Source of the DNA: Ramlibacter cellulosilyticus
GTDB taxonomy: Bacteria > Pseudomonadota > Gammaproteobacteria > Burkholderiales > Burkholderiaceae_C
Assembly (NCBI RefSeq): GCF_014297465.1
Contig: NZ_JACORT010000001.1
Span: forward strand, 806,001 to 870,000
Length of the DNA stretch: 64,000 nt
Reading direction: 5' to 3'
The notes beneath the pieces are model-generated. The model saw only the letters and a list, made by a program, of their open reading frames with translations, ran no database searches and was not told the origin of the DNA. A program made the translations under genes and the position numbers. Of the stretch, positions 45,241-55,877 are shown in pieces. The number at the start of each line of letters is the position of its first letter. Position 1 is the stretch's first letter.

Positions 45241-46158
45241 TCAGGCGGCGGCGGCGACGGCGGACGGGCGCAGCGCCAGGCGCCACAGCTGCACGGCGCG
45301 GCCCAGGAAGATGCCGCTGAAGGCGCCGTAGAGCGTCGCGACGGGAAGCACGAACGTCGCGTCGTGCAGCAGGCCGGGGTGGATCGCCAGCCGCACGTTC
45401 ACGATGTAGCGGGCCAGGAAGATGCCGATGAACAGCACGAGCGGCACGCCGGATCCGCGCAGGTGGAACACGCGGGCTGCGGCGTCGTAGCGGGCAGTGG
45501 TGCCGGCGAGGGCGAAGAGCGCGGTGGCGCCCGCCATGGCGAGGGTCCAGAGCCACAGGGCTTCGCCCACCACCGGGGAACGGGCGAACGCGGAGGTGGC
45601 GGCCCAGAGGGAGAACGCGAACATGGCGACCGGGGTGAGCGAGACGCGCAGCAGGCCCTGCGTGCGGTCGCGCATCTGGCTGGCGCCGAGGACGACCAGG
45701 CCCGCCAGCAGCAGCCACACCCAGCCAGGCGTGCCGCGCAGGATGGGGCCGAGCTGGCCGACCTGCCCCCAGACCATCTGGCCCAGGTAGCGCTGCGGCA
45801 GCAGCGTGAAGCCACCGGCCACCACGCAGGCGGCGACGTAGAGGCGGCGCATCGTCGACGAATGCCCCCGGATGTCGCCGTGCGCGAGCTGCCAGAAGGC
45901 GCCGAACAGAGAGAACAGCGTGACCGGCACCAGCAGGTGGATCGGCGTGTAGCCGCCGATGTTGGGCAGGCTGGTGTCCCGGATGAACAGCGCGGAGATC
46001 GCCGTCACCAGCATGAAGGTGACCCACGCATAGCCGAAGGCGCGGTGCAGGCGGGGGCGCTGGCGGACGCCCTGGCGGGCCCAGAGGGCGACGGGGCCGG
46101 TCACGACCGCCGCCAGGGCGGCGGTCATGTGGATCGCGACGACGGGGGACAGTTGCAT
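45241..46158 (-). CDS. DUF2306-DUF6622-type membrane protein
   Basis: A 305-residue protein with about nine membrane helices. The first half has the DUF2306 pattern (VVAIHMTAALAAVVTGPVALWARQG...HRAFGYAWVTFMLVTAISALFI and GGYTPIHLLVPVTLFSLFGAFW) with histidines facing the membrane core. The second half (FAGTT-like VFHLRGSGVPLVLFIGIFLARYIVNVRLA) matches DUF6622. It may be a heme or electron-linked membrane protein, but this is not shown. It lies 30 bp upstream of the 2TM pair on the same strand and may head that operon. Confidence 0.7.
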   Translation of the reverse strand: MQLSPVVAIHMTAALAAVVTGPVALWARQGVRQRPRLHRAFGYAWVTFMLVTAISALFIRDTSLPNIGGYTPIHLLVPVTLFSLFGAFWQLAHGDIRGHSSTMRRLYVAACVVAGGFTLLPQRYLGQMVWGQVGQLGPILRGTPGWVWLLLAGLVVLGASQMRDRTQGLLRVSLTPVAMFAFSLWAATSAFARSPVVGEALWLWTLAMAGATALFALAGTTARYDAAARVFHLRGSGVPLVLFIGIFLARYIVNVRLAIHPGLLHDATFVLPVATLYGAFSGIFLGRAVQLWRLALRPSAVAAAA

Positions 46159-46323
46159 GGCAGGGCTCCTCGTTGGTGGAGCGGACTGTGCTCCCCGGCG
46201 GCGGGGAGGGCCATGCGGATGCGACGAAGCGCCCGGGGGGCGCCGCGAAGTGCGGCCGGGGCGGCGTGAACCGCGCCCGGCCGGGGTGGGGTGGGCGGCC
46301 CGTTCAGGGCCGCCCGGTGTGCG

Positions 46324-46473
46324 TCAGGCCCAGATCCGGCGGTACTTCTCCGCCAGCTGTTGCTGGCGCAACATGATCTTCGGCACGTCGGGATGCATCG
46401 GGCTGATCTCGTTCATTGCCCAGCGGTAGAAAGCCTGGGCGCACACCACGTGGAGCAGGTGAAGGATTTTCAT
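46324..46473 (-). CDS. small conserved hypothetical protein
   Basis: A 49-residue protein (MKILHLLHVVCAQAFYRWAMNEISPMHPDVPKIMLRQQQLAEKYRRIWA), helical with a basic C-terminus and no clear membrane helix. ATTG lies just before the ATG, and ACCTACA 26 bp further upstream matches the motif before ligD. Not recognised. Confidence 0.55.
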   Translation of the reverse strand: MKILHLLHVVCAQAFYRWAMNEISPMHPDVPKIMLRQQQLAEKYRRIWA

Positions 46474-46608
46474 GGCCGCAATGGTGGGGCCGCCACCCGG
46501 CGGGGACCTGTAGGTTCCCTCCGCGCGCGTGCCTGCCCGATTCCGACATGGCGTGTCGGACGCCTTCGCCTGCTGAGCCAGCCGAGGCGTTCGCGCGGAC
46601 CCGGCCTG

Positions 46609-46614
46609 CATAAT
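46609..46614 (+). promoter_or_regulatory. putative -10 element of uppP
   Basis: CATAAT in TGCATAATCC is close to the consensus TATAAT and lies 27 bp before the GTG start. A matching -35 box is weak. Confidence 0.5.
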
Positions 46615-46640
46615 CCGCGCTTTTGCTTTCGGGAGCTTGC

Positions 46641-47465
46641 GTGGACGCTGTGTTGCTGGTGAAGGCCGCGATCATGGGCATCGTGGAGGGCCTGACGGAG
46701 TTCCTCCCGATCTCCAGCACGGGCCACCTCATCCTGGCCGGCGCCCTGCTGGGCTTCGACGACGAGAAGGCCAAGGTCTTCGACATCGCGATCCAGACCG
46801 GTGCCATCCTGGCCGTGATCCTGGTGTACTGGCAGAAGATCCGCAGCACCATCGTCTCGCTGCCGAGCGACCGCGAGGCGCAGCGCTTCGCGCTCAACGT
46901 GGTGGTGGCGTTCATTCCCGCCGTCGTGCTGGGGCTGCTGTTCGGCAAGGCGATCAAGGAGCACCTGTTCACCCCGCTCGTGGTGGGCACGACCTTCATC
47001 CTCGGCGCCTTCGTGATCCTGTGGGCGGAGGGCCGCAACCATCGCCCGGTCCGGATCCAGGAAGTCGAGGACATGCGCTGGACCGACGCGCTGAAGCTCG
47101 GCCTGGTCCAGTGCTTCGCGCTCGTGCCGGGCACCAGCCGCAGCGGCGCCACCATCATCGGCGGCATGCTGCTGGGGCTGTCGCGCAAGGCCGCGACCGA
47201 TTTCTCCTTCTACCTCGCCATCCCGACCCTGATCGGCGCCGGTGCCTACAGCCTCTACAAGGAGCGCGGCCAGCTCGGCGCGGACGACGTGCCGATGTTC
47301 GCGGTGGGCCTGCTGTTCTCGTTCGTGAGCGCGTGGCTTTGCGTGCGCTGGCTGCTGCGCTACATCTCCACGCACGACTTCAAGCCGTTCGCCTGGTACC
47401 GCATCGCCTTCGGCGTGATCGTGCTGGTCACTTCCTGGACCGGCTGGGTGCAGTGGACCGCTTGA
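46641..47465 (+). CDS. uppP: undecaprenyl-diphosphatase
   Basis: A 274-residue BacA/UppP enzyme that dephosphorylates undecaprenyl pyrophosphate in the membrane, recycling the lipid carrier of peptidoglycan synthesis. The two hallmark motifs are present: [16 protein letters not shown] near residue 15 and [13 protein letters not shown] near 165. About eight membrane segments. GTG 46641 has GGGAGC six bases before it and gives the family N-terminus [16 protein letters not shown] 46623 is less likely. The last 38 bases overlap the convergent hydrolase gene. Confidence 0.95.
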   Translation: MDAVLLVKAAIMGIVEGLTEFLPISSTGHLILAGALLGFDDEKAKVFDIAIQTGAILAVILVYWQKIRSTIVSLPSDREAQRFALNVVVAFIPAVVLGLLFGKAIKEHLFTPLVVGTTFILGAFVILWAEGRNHRPVRIQEVEDMRWTDALKLGLVQCFALVPGTSRSGATIIGGMLLGLSRKAATDFSFYLAIPTLIGAGAYSLYKERGQLGADDVPMFAVGLLFSFVSAWLCVRWLLRYISTHDFKPFAWYRIAFGVIVLVTSWTGWVQWTA

Positions 47466-48210
47466 GGGCGGTGCGGCGGCGGCCGTAAGGGCGCCAGCGG
47501 CCTTCGGCCTGCGCGAGCCGGTCGGCCACGATGCGCAGCACGTCCGGGTGCGTGGGCATGCCCAGGTGGCTCGCCTCCACGGAGATGTTCTCCACGTCCG
47601 CGCCCGGGTCCTCCAGGCAGCCGCGCCAGCTCACGATGCCGTCGGTGGGGCTGTAGATCGAGGTGGTGGGCACCGGCGGGCGCTGCGCGAGCCGCGCCTC
47701 GAGCTCCGGCGTGAGCTGCGAGGTGTCGCCGCCCAGCATCCGGAAGATCGTGCCGGCGTGGTTGGCGCCGCCGACGCAGCGGTGCGGCGTGGCCAGCGTG
47801 ATCACCTGCCTGACGCTGTCGGGGCAGTGCTTCGCGATCTCGCGGGCATAGATGCCGCCCAGGCTCCAGCCCACCAGGCTCACCTTGCGGCCGTAACGCT
47901 CGCGCAGGGCGCACACGCGTTCGGCGAGGCTGGGGAGCCAGCCGTCGAGCGGGCCGTCCGGGCCGGTGTTGACGCCGAGCTCCCAGTCGTGGACCTGGAA
48001 ATTGCAGCTCTGCAGGTGGTTGCGCAGTTGCGCAGTGGTGAGGGCGCCGGCGCCGAGGCCGGGGTACACGACGACGGGATGGCCGTCGCCCTCGACGGTC
48101 GAGAGGCTCGCCACCTTGGCGGAGCAGAGTTCGAGGATCGCGCGCAGGGGCTCGGTGGCCAGCAGCGCGAGCGAGGGAGCCTGGAAAGCCAGGGCTTGGG
48201 AAGAAGGCAT
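47428..48210 (-). CDS. alpha/beta hydrolase (lipase-like)
   Basis: A 260-residue alpha/beta hydrolase. The nucleophile elbow is VGWSLGG (Ser about 127); [23 protein letters not shown] precedes the oxyanion region. [11 protein letters not shown] holds the catalytic His, and Asp in SPTDGIVSW is the third triad member. The family resembles PGAP1/esterase-like lipases. The basic C-terminus lies inside the overlapping end of uppP. Confidence 0.8.
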   Translation of the reverse strand: MPSSQALAFQAPSLALLATEPLRAILELCSAKVASLSTVEGDGHPVVVYPGLGAGALTTAQLRNHLQSCNFQVHDWELGVNTGPDGPLDGWLPSLAERVCALRERYGRKVSLVGWSLGGIYAREIAKHCPDSVRQVITLATPHRCVGGANHAGTIFRMLGGDTSQLTPELEARLAQRPPVPTTSIYSPTDGIVSWRGCLEDPGADVENISVEASHLGMPTHPDVLRIVADRLAQAEGRWRPYGRRRTALKRSTAPSRSRK

Positions 48211-48282
48211 GTCCCCATGTTGGGACCTGCCGTGCCAGGCCTTGTGGGCGCGGCAACTACAGCAGCGTAGGACCCGTCCGCT

Positions 48283-49086
48283 TCACATTGCAAGCAATGC
48301 GGCCTCGATCGCCGCGGCCGTGGCGAGGGGCTTCTCCATCGGGAAGAGATGGCTCCCATCGAGCATCGTCATGCGGCCTCCGGTGACCTTCTTCGTCATG
48401 GCGGTTCCCACCTGCCCGAGCTCCTCGGACTGCAGGCCGCCGATGAAGGCGGCGGGACAGCGCAGGGGATGGCGCTTCAGCAGTGCGTCCATGTTGTCCG
48501 GCAGCGTGTTGTAGATGCGGGTCTCGATGTCGCGGTCGAAGGCGAGGACCCGCTCCCCGCCTTCGTCGCGCGTGCCGTGCGCGACGTAGTCGGCGAGCAC
48601 CAGCGGGTCCCAGCGGGCAAACGCCTTCTTGTGGCGGAAGTGCTCGAGCGCGGCCTCGGCGGACGGCCAGCGGTGCTTGCGCTTGCGGCTCACGGCGCCG
48701 GGCGAAATGGATCCGACCAGTTGCGTGCGCTTGGCGGCGCGCACGGCGTGCGATTTCCATCCGCCGAGAAGCGGCGAATCCAGCAGCAGCACGCCGCGCG
48801 CGAGCTGCGGGTGGCGCGCGGCGCACATGACGCTCAGGAAGCCGCCCAGGGAGTGCCCCACCAGGTACGCAGGCTGCCCCGCCTTCTCCACCTCGCGCGC
48901 GGCGAAGTCGTGCAGCTGCTGCACGAGCCCGGGCCAGTTGTTCTCGACGGGGTACGCGGGATCGTGGCCGAACTTGTCCGGCGCCTTCACCGTGAAGCCG
49001 CGCGAACGCAGGTGCTTGAACAGCACCGCGTAGGTGCCGGCGGGGAAGGAGTTGGCGTGGGAGAAGACGATGAGGCCGGAGCTCAA
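48283..49086 (-). CDS. alpha/beta hydrolase
   Basis: A 267-residue alpha/beta hydrolase starting [19 protein letters not shown]. The nucleophile elbow is LVGHSLGGFLS (Ser near 93) and GSHLFPMEKP carries the catalytic His. A dienelactone- or ester-like substrate is likely but unknown. It starts with TTG at 49086, overlapping the stop of the Anbu gene (TTGA), so it is the third gene of the mutS operon. Terminal position in an operon with a proteasome homologue is unusual. Confidence 0.82.
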   Translation of the reverse strand: MSSGLIVFSHANSFPAGTYAVLFKHLRSRGFTVKAPDKFGHDPAYPVENNWPGLVQQLHDFAAREVEKAGQPAYLVGHSLGGFLSVMCAARHPQLARGVLLLDSPLLGGWKSHAVRAAKRTQLVGSISPGAVSRKRKHRWPSAEAALEHFRHKKAFARWDPLVLADYVAHGTRDEGGERVLAFDRDIETRIYNTLPDNMDALLKRHPLRCPAAFIGGLQSEELGQVGTAMTKKVTGGRMTMLDGSHLFPMEKPLATAAAIEAALLAM

Positions 49087-49913
49087 ATCAGCTTCTCTTC
49101 CGGCCGCGTGATCTTCTTCAGCGGCTTGCTCCGCCCGCTCGCCTCCGTGCGCAGCGGGATGTCGGTATGCGACTCGTCCCACACCGGGTCGTCGAGGCTG
49201 TCGAACACCTCGCGCAGCTTCTGGCCCCAGCCGCTGTGCAGCATGCGGAAGTAAGGGTTCTGCATGTCGATGCAGACGATCTTGTCGGTCTCGAAGCGGT
49301 TGGCCTCGTAGACCACCAGGTCCAGCGGCGGGCCGACCGAGAGGTTGGACTTCATCGTGGAGTCCATGGACACCAGCGCGCACTTGGCGGCCTCGTCGAG
49401 GTCGGTGTCCGGCGTGAGCACGCGGTCCAGCACCGGCTTGCCGTACTTGTACTCGCCGATCTGGAAGTAGGGCGTCTCCGCCGTCGCCTCGATGAAGTTG
49501 CCGGCGGAATACACCTGGAACAGGCGCATGCCTTCGCCGCGGATCTGCCCGCCGAACACGAGGTTCACGTTGAACTCGACGCCCGAGGCCTGCAGCGCCT
49601 TGGCGTCGCGGTCGTACACGTGGCGCACCGCCTGGCCCAGCACGCGGCACGCGTCGAACATGCTCGTGGCGTTCCAGATCGTGATGGGATCGCTGGTCTC
49701 GGTTTCCTTCAGGTGTTCCACCTGCAGGATCTCGCGCACCGACTGCGAGATGCTCAGGTTGCCCGCGGACAGCAGCACCATGAAGCGGTCGCCCGGCTTC
49801 TCGTAGACGATCATCTTGCGGAAGGTGCTGATGTTGTCCACGCCCGCGTTGGTGCGCGAGTCGGACAGGAACACCAGCCCCGCATTGAGCTTGATGCCGA
49901 CGCAGTAGGTCAT
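49083..49913 (-). CDS. anbu: Anbu-type proteasome-like peptidase
   Basis: A 276-residue Ntn-hydrolase of the Anbu (ancestral beta subunit) group. The nucleophile is Thr2 directly after the initiator Met ([24 protein letters not shown]). [11 protein letters not shown] and [25 protein letters not shown] match the family. Anbu proteins assemble into open helical rings. The usual partners (transglutaminase-like, alpha-E, ATP-grasp) are not here. The ATG overlaps the mutS stop by 4 bp, so it is co-translated with the mismatch repair ATPase. Confidence 0.88.
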   Translation of the reverse strand: MTYCVGIKLNAGLVFLSDSRTNAGVDNISTFRKMIVYEKPGDRFMVLLSAGNLSISQSVREILQVEHLKETETSDPITIWNATSMFDACRVLGQAVRHVYDRDAKALQASGVEFNVNLVFGGQIRGEGMRLFQVYSAGNFIEATAETPYFQIGEYKYGKPVLDRVLTPDTDLDEAAKCALVSMDSTMKSNLSVGPPLDLVVYEANRFETDKIVCIDMQNPYFRMLHSGWGQKLREVFDSLDDPVWDESHTDIPLRTEASGRSKPLKKITRPEEKLI

Positions 49914-52513
49914 GGTTGGATCAGTTTCTTCAGCGTGTACAGGGCATCCAGCGCGTCCCGCGGCGTGAGCGTGTCCGGGTCCAGGGCGGCCAGGGTGGCT
50001 TCGACCCTGGAGGGCGCGGCCGCATCGGCCGCGGGCGGCGGCGCGAACAAGTCTACCTGCTCGCGGCTTTCCTCCTGGTGCTTCTCCAGCGCAGCCAGGG
50101 CGTGGCGTGCGTGGTTCACCACCCCCGTGGGCATGCCGGCCAGCTTGGCCACCTGGATGCCGTAGCTGCGGCTGGCCGGGCCGGGCTGGATCTCGTGCAG
50201 GAACACGATGTCCGCGCCGGACTCGGTGGCGCCCACGTGCACGTTGACCGCGCCATGGTGCTTCGCCGGGAACTCCGTCAGCTCGAAGTAGTGCGTGGCG
50301 AACAGCGTGAAGGCCTGCGTCTTGTCGTGCAGGTGCGCGGCGATGCCCGAGGCGAGCGCGAGCCCGTCGAAGGTGGACGTGCCGCGGCCGATCTCGTCCA
50401 TCAGCACGAGGCTCTGCGCGGTGGCGCCGTGCAGGATCTGCGCGGCTTCCGTCATCTCCAGCATGAAGGTCGACTGCGCGTTGGCCAGGTCGTCGGCCGC
50501 GCCGATGCGCGTGTGGATCGCATCGAGGGGACCCAGCCGGCACGCCTGCGCCGGCACGTAGGAGCCCATGGCGGCGAGCAGGCAGATCAGGGCCACCTGC
50601 CGCATGTACGTCGACTTGCCGCCCATGTTGGGCCCGGTGATGACCTGCATGCGCTGCTTCGGGCCCAGGCGCGTGTCGTTGGGGATGAAGGCGCCGCCGG
50701 TGGTCTCGGCGAGGCGCGCTTCCACCACGGGGTGGCGGCCTTGCGTGATCTCGATGCCGGGTTCCTTGATGAACTGCGGGCGGCACCAGCTCAGCGTGAG
50801 CGAACGCTCGGCGAGTGCGCACAGCGCATCGAGCGTGGCCAGCGCCTTCGCGAGGCGCGTGAGGCAGGGCACGTGTTCCTGCAATGCGTCGAGCAGCTGC
50901 TCGTAGAGCCACTTCTCGCGCGCGAGCGCCCGCTCCTGCGCGGACAGCGCCTTGTCCTCGAACGCCTTCAGTTCCGGCGTGATGAAGCGCTCGGCGTTCT
51001 TCAGCGTCTGGCGGCGGCGGTAGTCGTCCGGCACCTTGTCCAGCTGGCCCTGCGTGACCTCGATGTAGAAGCCGTGCACCTTGTTGTACTGCACGCGCAG
51101 GTTGGCGATGCCGCTGCGTGCGCGCTCGCGCGCCTCCAGGTCCAGCAGGAAGCCGTCGCAGTTGTCCTGGATGGCGCGCAGTTCGTCGAGATCGCCGTCG
51201 TGGCCGGCGGCGATCACGCCGCCGTCGCGGACCAGTGCCGCAGGCTCCTCGCGCAGCGTCTGCGCGAGGCGCTCCGCGCAGCCGGAGGGCGGCTGCAGGT
51301 CGTGCGCCACGTTGGACAGCAGGCCCGGCAGGCCTTGCACCTGCTTCGCGAGCTGTTCGGCCTTGGCGAGCGCGTAGCGCAGGCCCACCAGCTCGCGCGG
51401 GCGCACCTGGCGCAGCGCGATGCGCGCGGTGATGCGCTCCACGTCGCTGACGCCCTTCAGCTCGTGGCGCAGCTTCTGCCACAGCTGCTCGCGCAGGCCG
51501 CCGATCGCGTCCAGCCGCTGCTGCGCCACCGAGCGGTCCCGCAGCGGCTCCAGCAGCCAGGACTTGAGCATGCGGCTGCCCATGCCGGTCATGCAGGTGT
51601 CCAGCAGCGAGAAGACGGTGGGGCTGTCCTCGCCGCGCAAGGTCTGCACCAGCTCCAGGTTGCGGCGGGTGGCGGGCGGCAGCTCGATGCGCTCGCCTTC
51701 GCGCACGACCAGCAGCTGCTGCACGTGGGAGAGCGAGCGGCCCTGCGTGTGTTCGGCATAGGCGAGCAGCGCCGCGGCTGCGGCGTGGGCGCAAGGCAGA
51801 TCCTCGGCGCCCCAGGCGGAAAGGCTCGCCGCCTTCATCTGCTCCAGCAACTTGCGCTGGCCGAGGCCGGCGTCGAACTGGAAGGCGGGACGCTGCGCGA
51901 TCGGCACGGCGCGGAAGGCCTGCAGCCGCTGCGCGAACGCGGGGCTCACGTCGGTGCTGTGCAGGATCTCGCTGGGGAGCACGCGCGCGACCCAGTCCTG
52001 CAGGTCGTCGGCGTCGCACTCGGCGAGCTGCAGCGCCCCCTGCGTGACGCTGAGCCAGGCGAGGCCGACCTTGTGCTTGGGACCCTGGTGGATCGCGAGC
52101 AGCACCGCCTCGGACTTGTCGTTCAGGAGTTCGCTGTCGGTGAGCGTGCCCGGGGTCACGACGCGGATCACCTTGCGCTCCACCGGCCCCTTGGTGGCGC
52201 CCACTTCGCCGACCTGCTCGCAGATCGCGACGGACTCGCCGCACTTGATCAGGCGCGCGAGGTAGCCCTCGACCGAGTGGAACGGGACGCCCGCCATCAC
52301 GACCGGCTCGCCGGCGGACATGCCGCGGCGGGTGAGGGTGATGTCCAGCAGGCGCGCGGCCTTCTCGGCGTCCTCGTAGAACAGCTCGTAGAAGTCGCCC
52401 ATGCGGTAGAAGACCAGCGTGGACGGGTACTCCCTCTTGACCCCCAGGTACTGGGCCATCATGGGAGTGTGCTTGCTCAGGTCCGGGAGGGCGGGGGCGG
52501 GATTCTGCGACAC
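49910..52513 (-). CDS. mutS: DNA mismatch repair protein MutS
   Basis: An 867-residue MutS. The mismatch-reading motif [11 protein letters not shown] is near residue 35. The ATPase Walker [10 protein letters not shown] is near 622-630, with [12 protein letters not shown] and [11 protein letters not shown] following. It recognises mismatches and recruits MutL. It is full length. The ATG at 52513 follows a 245 bp region with no other gene on this strand. It leads the operon mutS-anbu-hydrolase. Confidence 0.97.
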   Translation of the reverse strand: MSQNPAPALPDLSKHTPMMAQYLGVKREYPSTLVFYRMGDFYELFYEDAEKAARLLDITLTRRGMSAGEPVVMAGVPFHSVEGYLARLIKCGESVAICEQVGEVGATKGPVERKVIRVVTPGTLTDSELLNDKSEAVLLAIHQGPKHKVGLAWLSVTQGALQLAECDADDLQDWVARVLPSEILHSTDVSPAFAQRLQAFRAVPIAQRPAFQFDAGLGQRKLLEQMKAASLSAWGAEDLPCAHAAAAALLAYAEHTQGRSLSHVQQLLVVREGERIELPPATRRNLELVQTLRGEDSPTVFSLLDTCMTGMGSRMLKSWLLEPLRDRSVAQQRLDAIGGLREQLWQKLRHELKGVSDVERITARIALRQVRPRELVGLRYALAKAEQLAKQVQGLPGLLSNVAHDLQPPSGCAERLAQTLREEPAALVRDGGVIAAGHDGDLDELRAIQDNCDGFLLDLEARERARSGIANLRVQYNKVHGFYIEVTQGQLDKVPDDYRRRQTLKNAERFITPELKAFEDKALSAQERALAREKWLYEQLLDALQEHVPCLTRLAKALATLDALCALAERSLTLSWCRPQFIKEPGIEITQGRHPVVEARLAETTGGAFIPNDTRLGPKQRMQVITGPNMGGKSTYMRQVALICLLAAMGSYVPAQACRLGPLDAIHTRIGAADDLANAQSTFMLEMTEAAQILHGATAQSLVLMDEIGRGTSTFDGLALASGIAAHLHDKTQAFTLFATHYFELTEFPAKHHGAVNVHVGATESGADIVFLHEIQPGPASRSYGIQVAKLAGMPTGVVNHARHALAALEKHQEESREQVDLFAPPPAADAAAPSRVEATLAALDPDTLTPRDALDALYTLKKLIQP

Positions 52514-52608
52514 CCCGCGATTATCGGGCGCGGCGGCGGATCGCCTCTGCAGGCGCCGGCGGCGGCCCCGCAGCGAGGCTTATGTCACGCCTTCGTCGCG
52601 GGCCGGAC

Positions 52609-52639
52609 GAAAAAAGCCCCCGTGCACACACGGGGGCGA
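52609..52639 (-). terminator. Rho-independent terminator, minus strand
   Basis: GCCCCCGTG/CACGGGGGC stem with A-run on the left, so the T-run is on the minus strand. It ends the mscS-DUF3014 side and lies upstream of mutS. Confidence 0.88.
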
Positions 52640-52758
52640 GGGAGCATCCGGAAATCACTCATCTCTCGATGCCGTGGCCGCTTGCCAGGGCCACGAGCCG
52701 ATTATACGAATGGGGACAAATGCATCTGCCGGTGTTTCCCCGGGGCAAATGGCGGGAA

Positions 52759-53628
52759 CTATCGGCCCTGGACGAGGTGGCGGCGCAAGGCCTGCAGGTG
52801 CTGGCGCACCTTGCCCCGCTCGGCGGCGTCGAGGCGCAGCAGGATCTTCTGCCCTGCCGCCAGCGCCTCGAGCTGCGGGTCGGCGAATTCGTAGCGCAGC
52901 CACGGGCGCGTGGAGGGCACCGGGCCTTTCACTTCCGTGAGGCGCACCGCGACGGGCCGCGGCGGCTCGGGCGTGCGCAGCAGGAGGTCGATGACCTCGA
53001 TCACGCGATCGTTCAGGTAGCGGTTGCCCATGCCGAGCTCGCGCCATGCGCGGTCCAGCACCGGATAGGCGCGGCGATAGAGCGCAGCGACCGCAGCGGG
53101 ATCGACGGCCGTCAGCCCATCCACCATGGCGGCATAGCGTCGTGCGTTGGCGGCAGCGATCACCGTCTGCCCGCCGACGTCCTCGACGAGGAAGTGCTCC
53201 GGCGCCTTCGCGAGCGGCCACATGGAGGGCGGCGCGTGCTCGCGCCCGAGCTGGTCGATGGTGGCGACGATGCGGCGCGCCAGGTTGTCGCCGACGAGGA
53301 AACCCGCGGCGGGGCCGAGCAGCTGTTGCACTGCGGCGCCCAGGCCCTCCGTGGCGAGCACGTCGGCCTCCGCGACCGGAGGCAGGGGATGGCGGATCGC
53401 CGGCTCGGGTGCAGGCGCGCCTTCGCCGGGAGCCGGGGGCGCCGCAGCGACGACGGGCGGGGGCGTGGCCGGGGTCTCCGCGCGCAGCCACCAGAACCAC
53501 GCCGCCGCGCCGGCGGCAGCGGCCACGATCAGCGAGAGCGCGAGCGCACCGCCGTGGCGGCGGCGTCGCAGGTCGGCGCGGTCGTCGGGGTCCGCGCGGA
53601 AATCGGGAGCGGGGAGGGTGCCGGCCAT
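52759..53628 (-). CDS. DUF3014 family protein
   Basis: A 289-residue protein with an N-terminal charged cytoplasmic region, one membrane helix (about 28-48, GGALALSLIVAAAAGAAAWFWW) and a Pro/Ala-rich linker. The DUF3014 domain (about 80-289) includes LVGDNLARRIVATIDQLGREHAP and the terminal KILLRLDAAERGKVRQHLQALRRHL. It is thought to be periplasmic; no function is known. It lies 110 bp downstream of mscS on the same strand. Confidence 0.82.
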   Translation of the reverse strand: MAGTLPAPDFRADPDDRADLRRRRHGGALALSLIVAAAAGAAAWFWWLRAETPATPPPVVAAAPPAPGEGAPAPEPAIRHPLPPVAEADVLATEGLGAAVQQLLGPAAGFLVGDNLARRIVATIDQLGREHAPPSMWPLAKAPEHFLVEDVGGQTVIAAANARRYAAMVDGLTAVDPAAVAALYRRAYPVLDRAWRELGMGNRYLNDRVIEVIDLLLRTPEPPRPVAVRLTEVKGPVPSTRPWLRYEFADPQLEALAAGQKILLRLDAAERGKVRQHLQALRRHLVQGR

Positions 53629-53738
53629 GGGGGTCTCCTGCAAGGGATTGCCGGAGCGGCGCGGGACGCCGCATCGCATTCGTACCAATGCAGGGCCAAT
53701 ATACACCCCTCGCGCGCTTGCGGCGCGAGGGGTTGCCG

Positions 53739-54803
53739 TCAGGCCCCGGCGATGGCCGGCGCCTCGGCGCCTTGCACGCGCACCTGCGGCAGGGCCTGCG
53801 GATGCTCGCGCGCGAGGAAGGCGAGCAGCGCCTCGCGCATCTTGCAGCGAAGGTCGAACGCCTTGCCGGAGTTCGACGCGGACACCAGCACGCGGACTTC
53901 GATCGTGCGTTCCTTTGCGTCGGTGACCTGCACCGCGAACACGCGCTCGTCCCACTCGGGGAAGGTCTTGACCAGGCGCTCGGCCTCCGCGCGCAGCGGC
54001 GCGATCGGCGTGGCGTAGTCCAGGTACAGGAACACGGTGCCCAGGATGTTCGCGCCCGTGCGCGTCCAGTTCTGGAACGGGTTCTCGATGAACCACTGCA
54101 GCGGGATGATCATGCGGCGCTCGTCCCAGATCTTCAGCACCACGTAGGTGCCGGTGATCTCCTCCACGCGGCCCCACTCGCCCTGGACGATCAGCACGTC
54201 GTCGATGCGGATCGGCTGCGCGAGCGCCAGCTGCAGGCCGGCGATGAGGTTGGCGAACACGGGCCGGGCCGCGAGGCCGCCGACGATGCCGAGCACGCCG
54301 GCGGACGCCAGCAGGCTGGCCCCGAGCTGTCGCGCCCCCGGGAAGGTCATGAGCGCCATGGCGACGCCCGCGATCAGGAGGAGGACCATCGCGCTGCGGG
54401 AGAGCACGCGCGTCTGCGTGGCGATGCGCCGCGCCTGCAGGTTGTCCTCGATGTAGATCGGATGGCGCGCGATCACGCCTTCGGCGAGGCCGCCCACCGC
54501 CTGGATGGCGAGCCAGGTCGCCGCCGCGAGCAGCAGCAGCCCGTTCACGTGGCGCACCAGGCCGATGAATTGCAGGTTGTCCGGCGCGGAGCCCCACACG
54601 ACCTGCATGGCCAGCAGCGGCAGGGCCACGGCGCCCGCGCGCTCCGTCTGCTTCAGCATGGCCTGGAGGACGATGGAATGCCGGGTGACGCGGTGCAGGA
54701 CGGCGCGGCCCACCACGTGCACCACGACCGCCACAAGCGCCGCCACCAGCGCCACGACGAAGGTGATCGTCCAGGTCGGGTTCTGTTCGAGGATCTGGAG
54801 CAT
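53739..54803 (-). CDS. MscS-type mechanosensitive ion channel
   Basis: A 354-residue channel with four or five membrane helices. The pore-lining segment is LASAGVLGIVGGLAARPVFANLIAGLQLALAQPIRIDD, followed by the beta domain (VEEITGTYVVLKIWDERRMIIPLQWFIENPFQNWTR) and the C-terminal cage. It opens on membrane tension to release solutes during hypo-osmotic shock. Its start is 2 bp after the suhB stop, so both are in one operon. Confidence 0.9.
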   Translation of the reverse strand: MLQILEQNPTWTITFVVALVAALVAVVVHVVGRAVLHRVTRHSIVLQAMLKQTERAGAVALPLLAMQVVWGSAPDNLQFIGLVRHVNGLLLLAAATWLAIQAVGGLAEGVIARHPIYIEDNLQARRIATQTRVLSRSAMVLLLIAGVAMALMTFPGARQLGASLLASAGVLGIVGGLAARPVFANLIAGLQLALAQPIRIDDVLIVQGEWGRVEEITGTYVVLKIWDERRMIIPLQWFIENPFQNWTRTGANILGTVFLYLDYATPIAPLRAEAERLVKTFPEWDERVFAVQVTDAKERTIEVRVLVSASNSGKAFDLRCKMREALLAFLAREHPQALPQVRVQGAEAPAIAGA

Positions 54804-54805
54804 CG

Positions 54806-55720
54806 TCAGCCGGGTTGCTGGCCGGGGCCCTCGTCGATCTGGGTCCCGGGTTCCATGGTGGGCTCGACCAGCGTCGGCGTGTTCTGGCGCAGGTCGGCCT
54901 TCTCGCCGGCGCTCGCGAACTTGCTGTACTTGCCCAGGATCTTCACGAGCTGGCCGTAGATCTTGGGATTGCCGGCAACGCATTCGCGCTGCTCCAGGAA
55001 GTCCGCTTCGCCGGTGAAGTTGCCGATCAGGCCGCCGGCCTCGGTGACCAGCAGCGAGCCCGCGGCGACGTCCCAGGGCGACAGGCCGGTCTCGAAGAAG
55101 CCTTCGGTGTAGCCCGCCGCCACGTAGGCGAGGTCCAGCGCCGCCGCGCCCGGCCGGCGCAGGCCCGCCGTGCGCTTCATGACGTCGGCCATCATGCGCA
55201 GGTAGATGTTGAAGTTGTCGCCCGGGCGGAAGGGGAAGCCCGTGGAGACCAGCGATTCCTTCAGTTGCGTGCGCTTGCTCACGCGGATGCGGCGGTCATT
55301 GAGGAACGCGCCGCGGCCGCGCGTGGCGGTGAAGAGGTCGTTGCGGGTGGGGTCGTAGATCACGGCCTGCTCGACGCGTCCCTTCACGAGCAGCGCGATG
55401 CTGACGCAGTAGACGGGGAAGCCGTGGATGAAGTTGGTCGTGCCGTCCAGGGGATCGATCAGCCACACGTGGTCGCTGCCGGCGCGGCCATGCTCGCGGC
55501 CCGATTCCTCGGCCCAGATGCCGTGGTCGGGGTAGGCGCCGAGGAGGGTGTCGATGATCGCCTGTTCGGCGGCGTGGTCGATCTCGGTGACGAAGTCGTT
55601 CGTCTGCTTCTGCGAGATGCGCACGGCTTCGACGTCGAGCGCCGCGCGGTTGATGATGGCGCCGGCGGCGCGGGCGGCCTTGACGGCCATGTTGAGCATG
55701 GGGTGCTGGTTGGACGACAT
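54806..55720 (-). CDS. suhB: inositol-1-monophosphatase / SuhB
   Basis: A 304-residue Mg-dependent phosphatase. The metal site [12 protein letters not shown] (about 97-108) with upstream EES and downstream WDVAAG are present. In E. coli SuhB also supports ribosomal RNA antitermination. A C-terminal tail beyond residue about 265 ([23 protein letters not shown]) is longer than in E. coli and probably disordered. Alternative ATG 55699 would shorten the N-terminus by 7 residues. Confidence 0.93.
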   Translation of the reverse strand: MSSNQHPMLNMAVKAARAAGAIINRAALDVEAVRISQKQTNDFVTEIDHAAEQAIIDTLLGAYPDHGIWAEESGREHGRAGSDHVWLIDPLDGTTNFIHGFPVYCVSIALLVKGRVEQAVIYDPTRNDLFTATRGRGAFLNDRRIRVSKRTQLKESLVSTGFPFRPGDNFNIYLRMMADVMKRTAGLRRPGAAALDLAYVAAGYTEGFFETGLSPWDVAAGSLLVTEAGGLIGNFTGEADFLEQRECVAGNPKIYGQLVKILGKYSKFASAGEKADLRQNTPTLVEPTMEPGTQIDEGPGQQPG

Positions 55721-55877
55721 GTTGTTCAAGAGCTGCACCCCCGGGGGGGCGGGTCGCACGCCGGCGATGCGGAATGCACTAGTTGGCCGCGATTTTACCG
55801 GCGAGGGTGTCGGCCGCGTTCCTGAAGGGTTGCCCGGTCGTGCGCCTACGTCGGATCACGTACTGGACAATCCGTCC

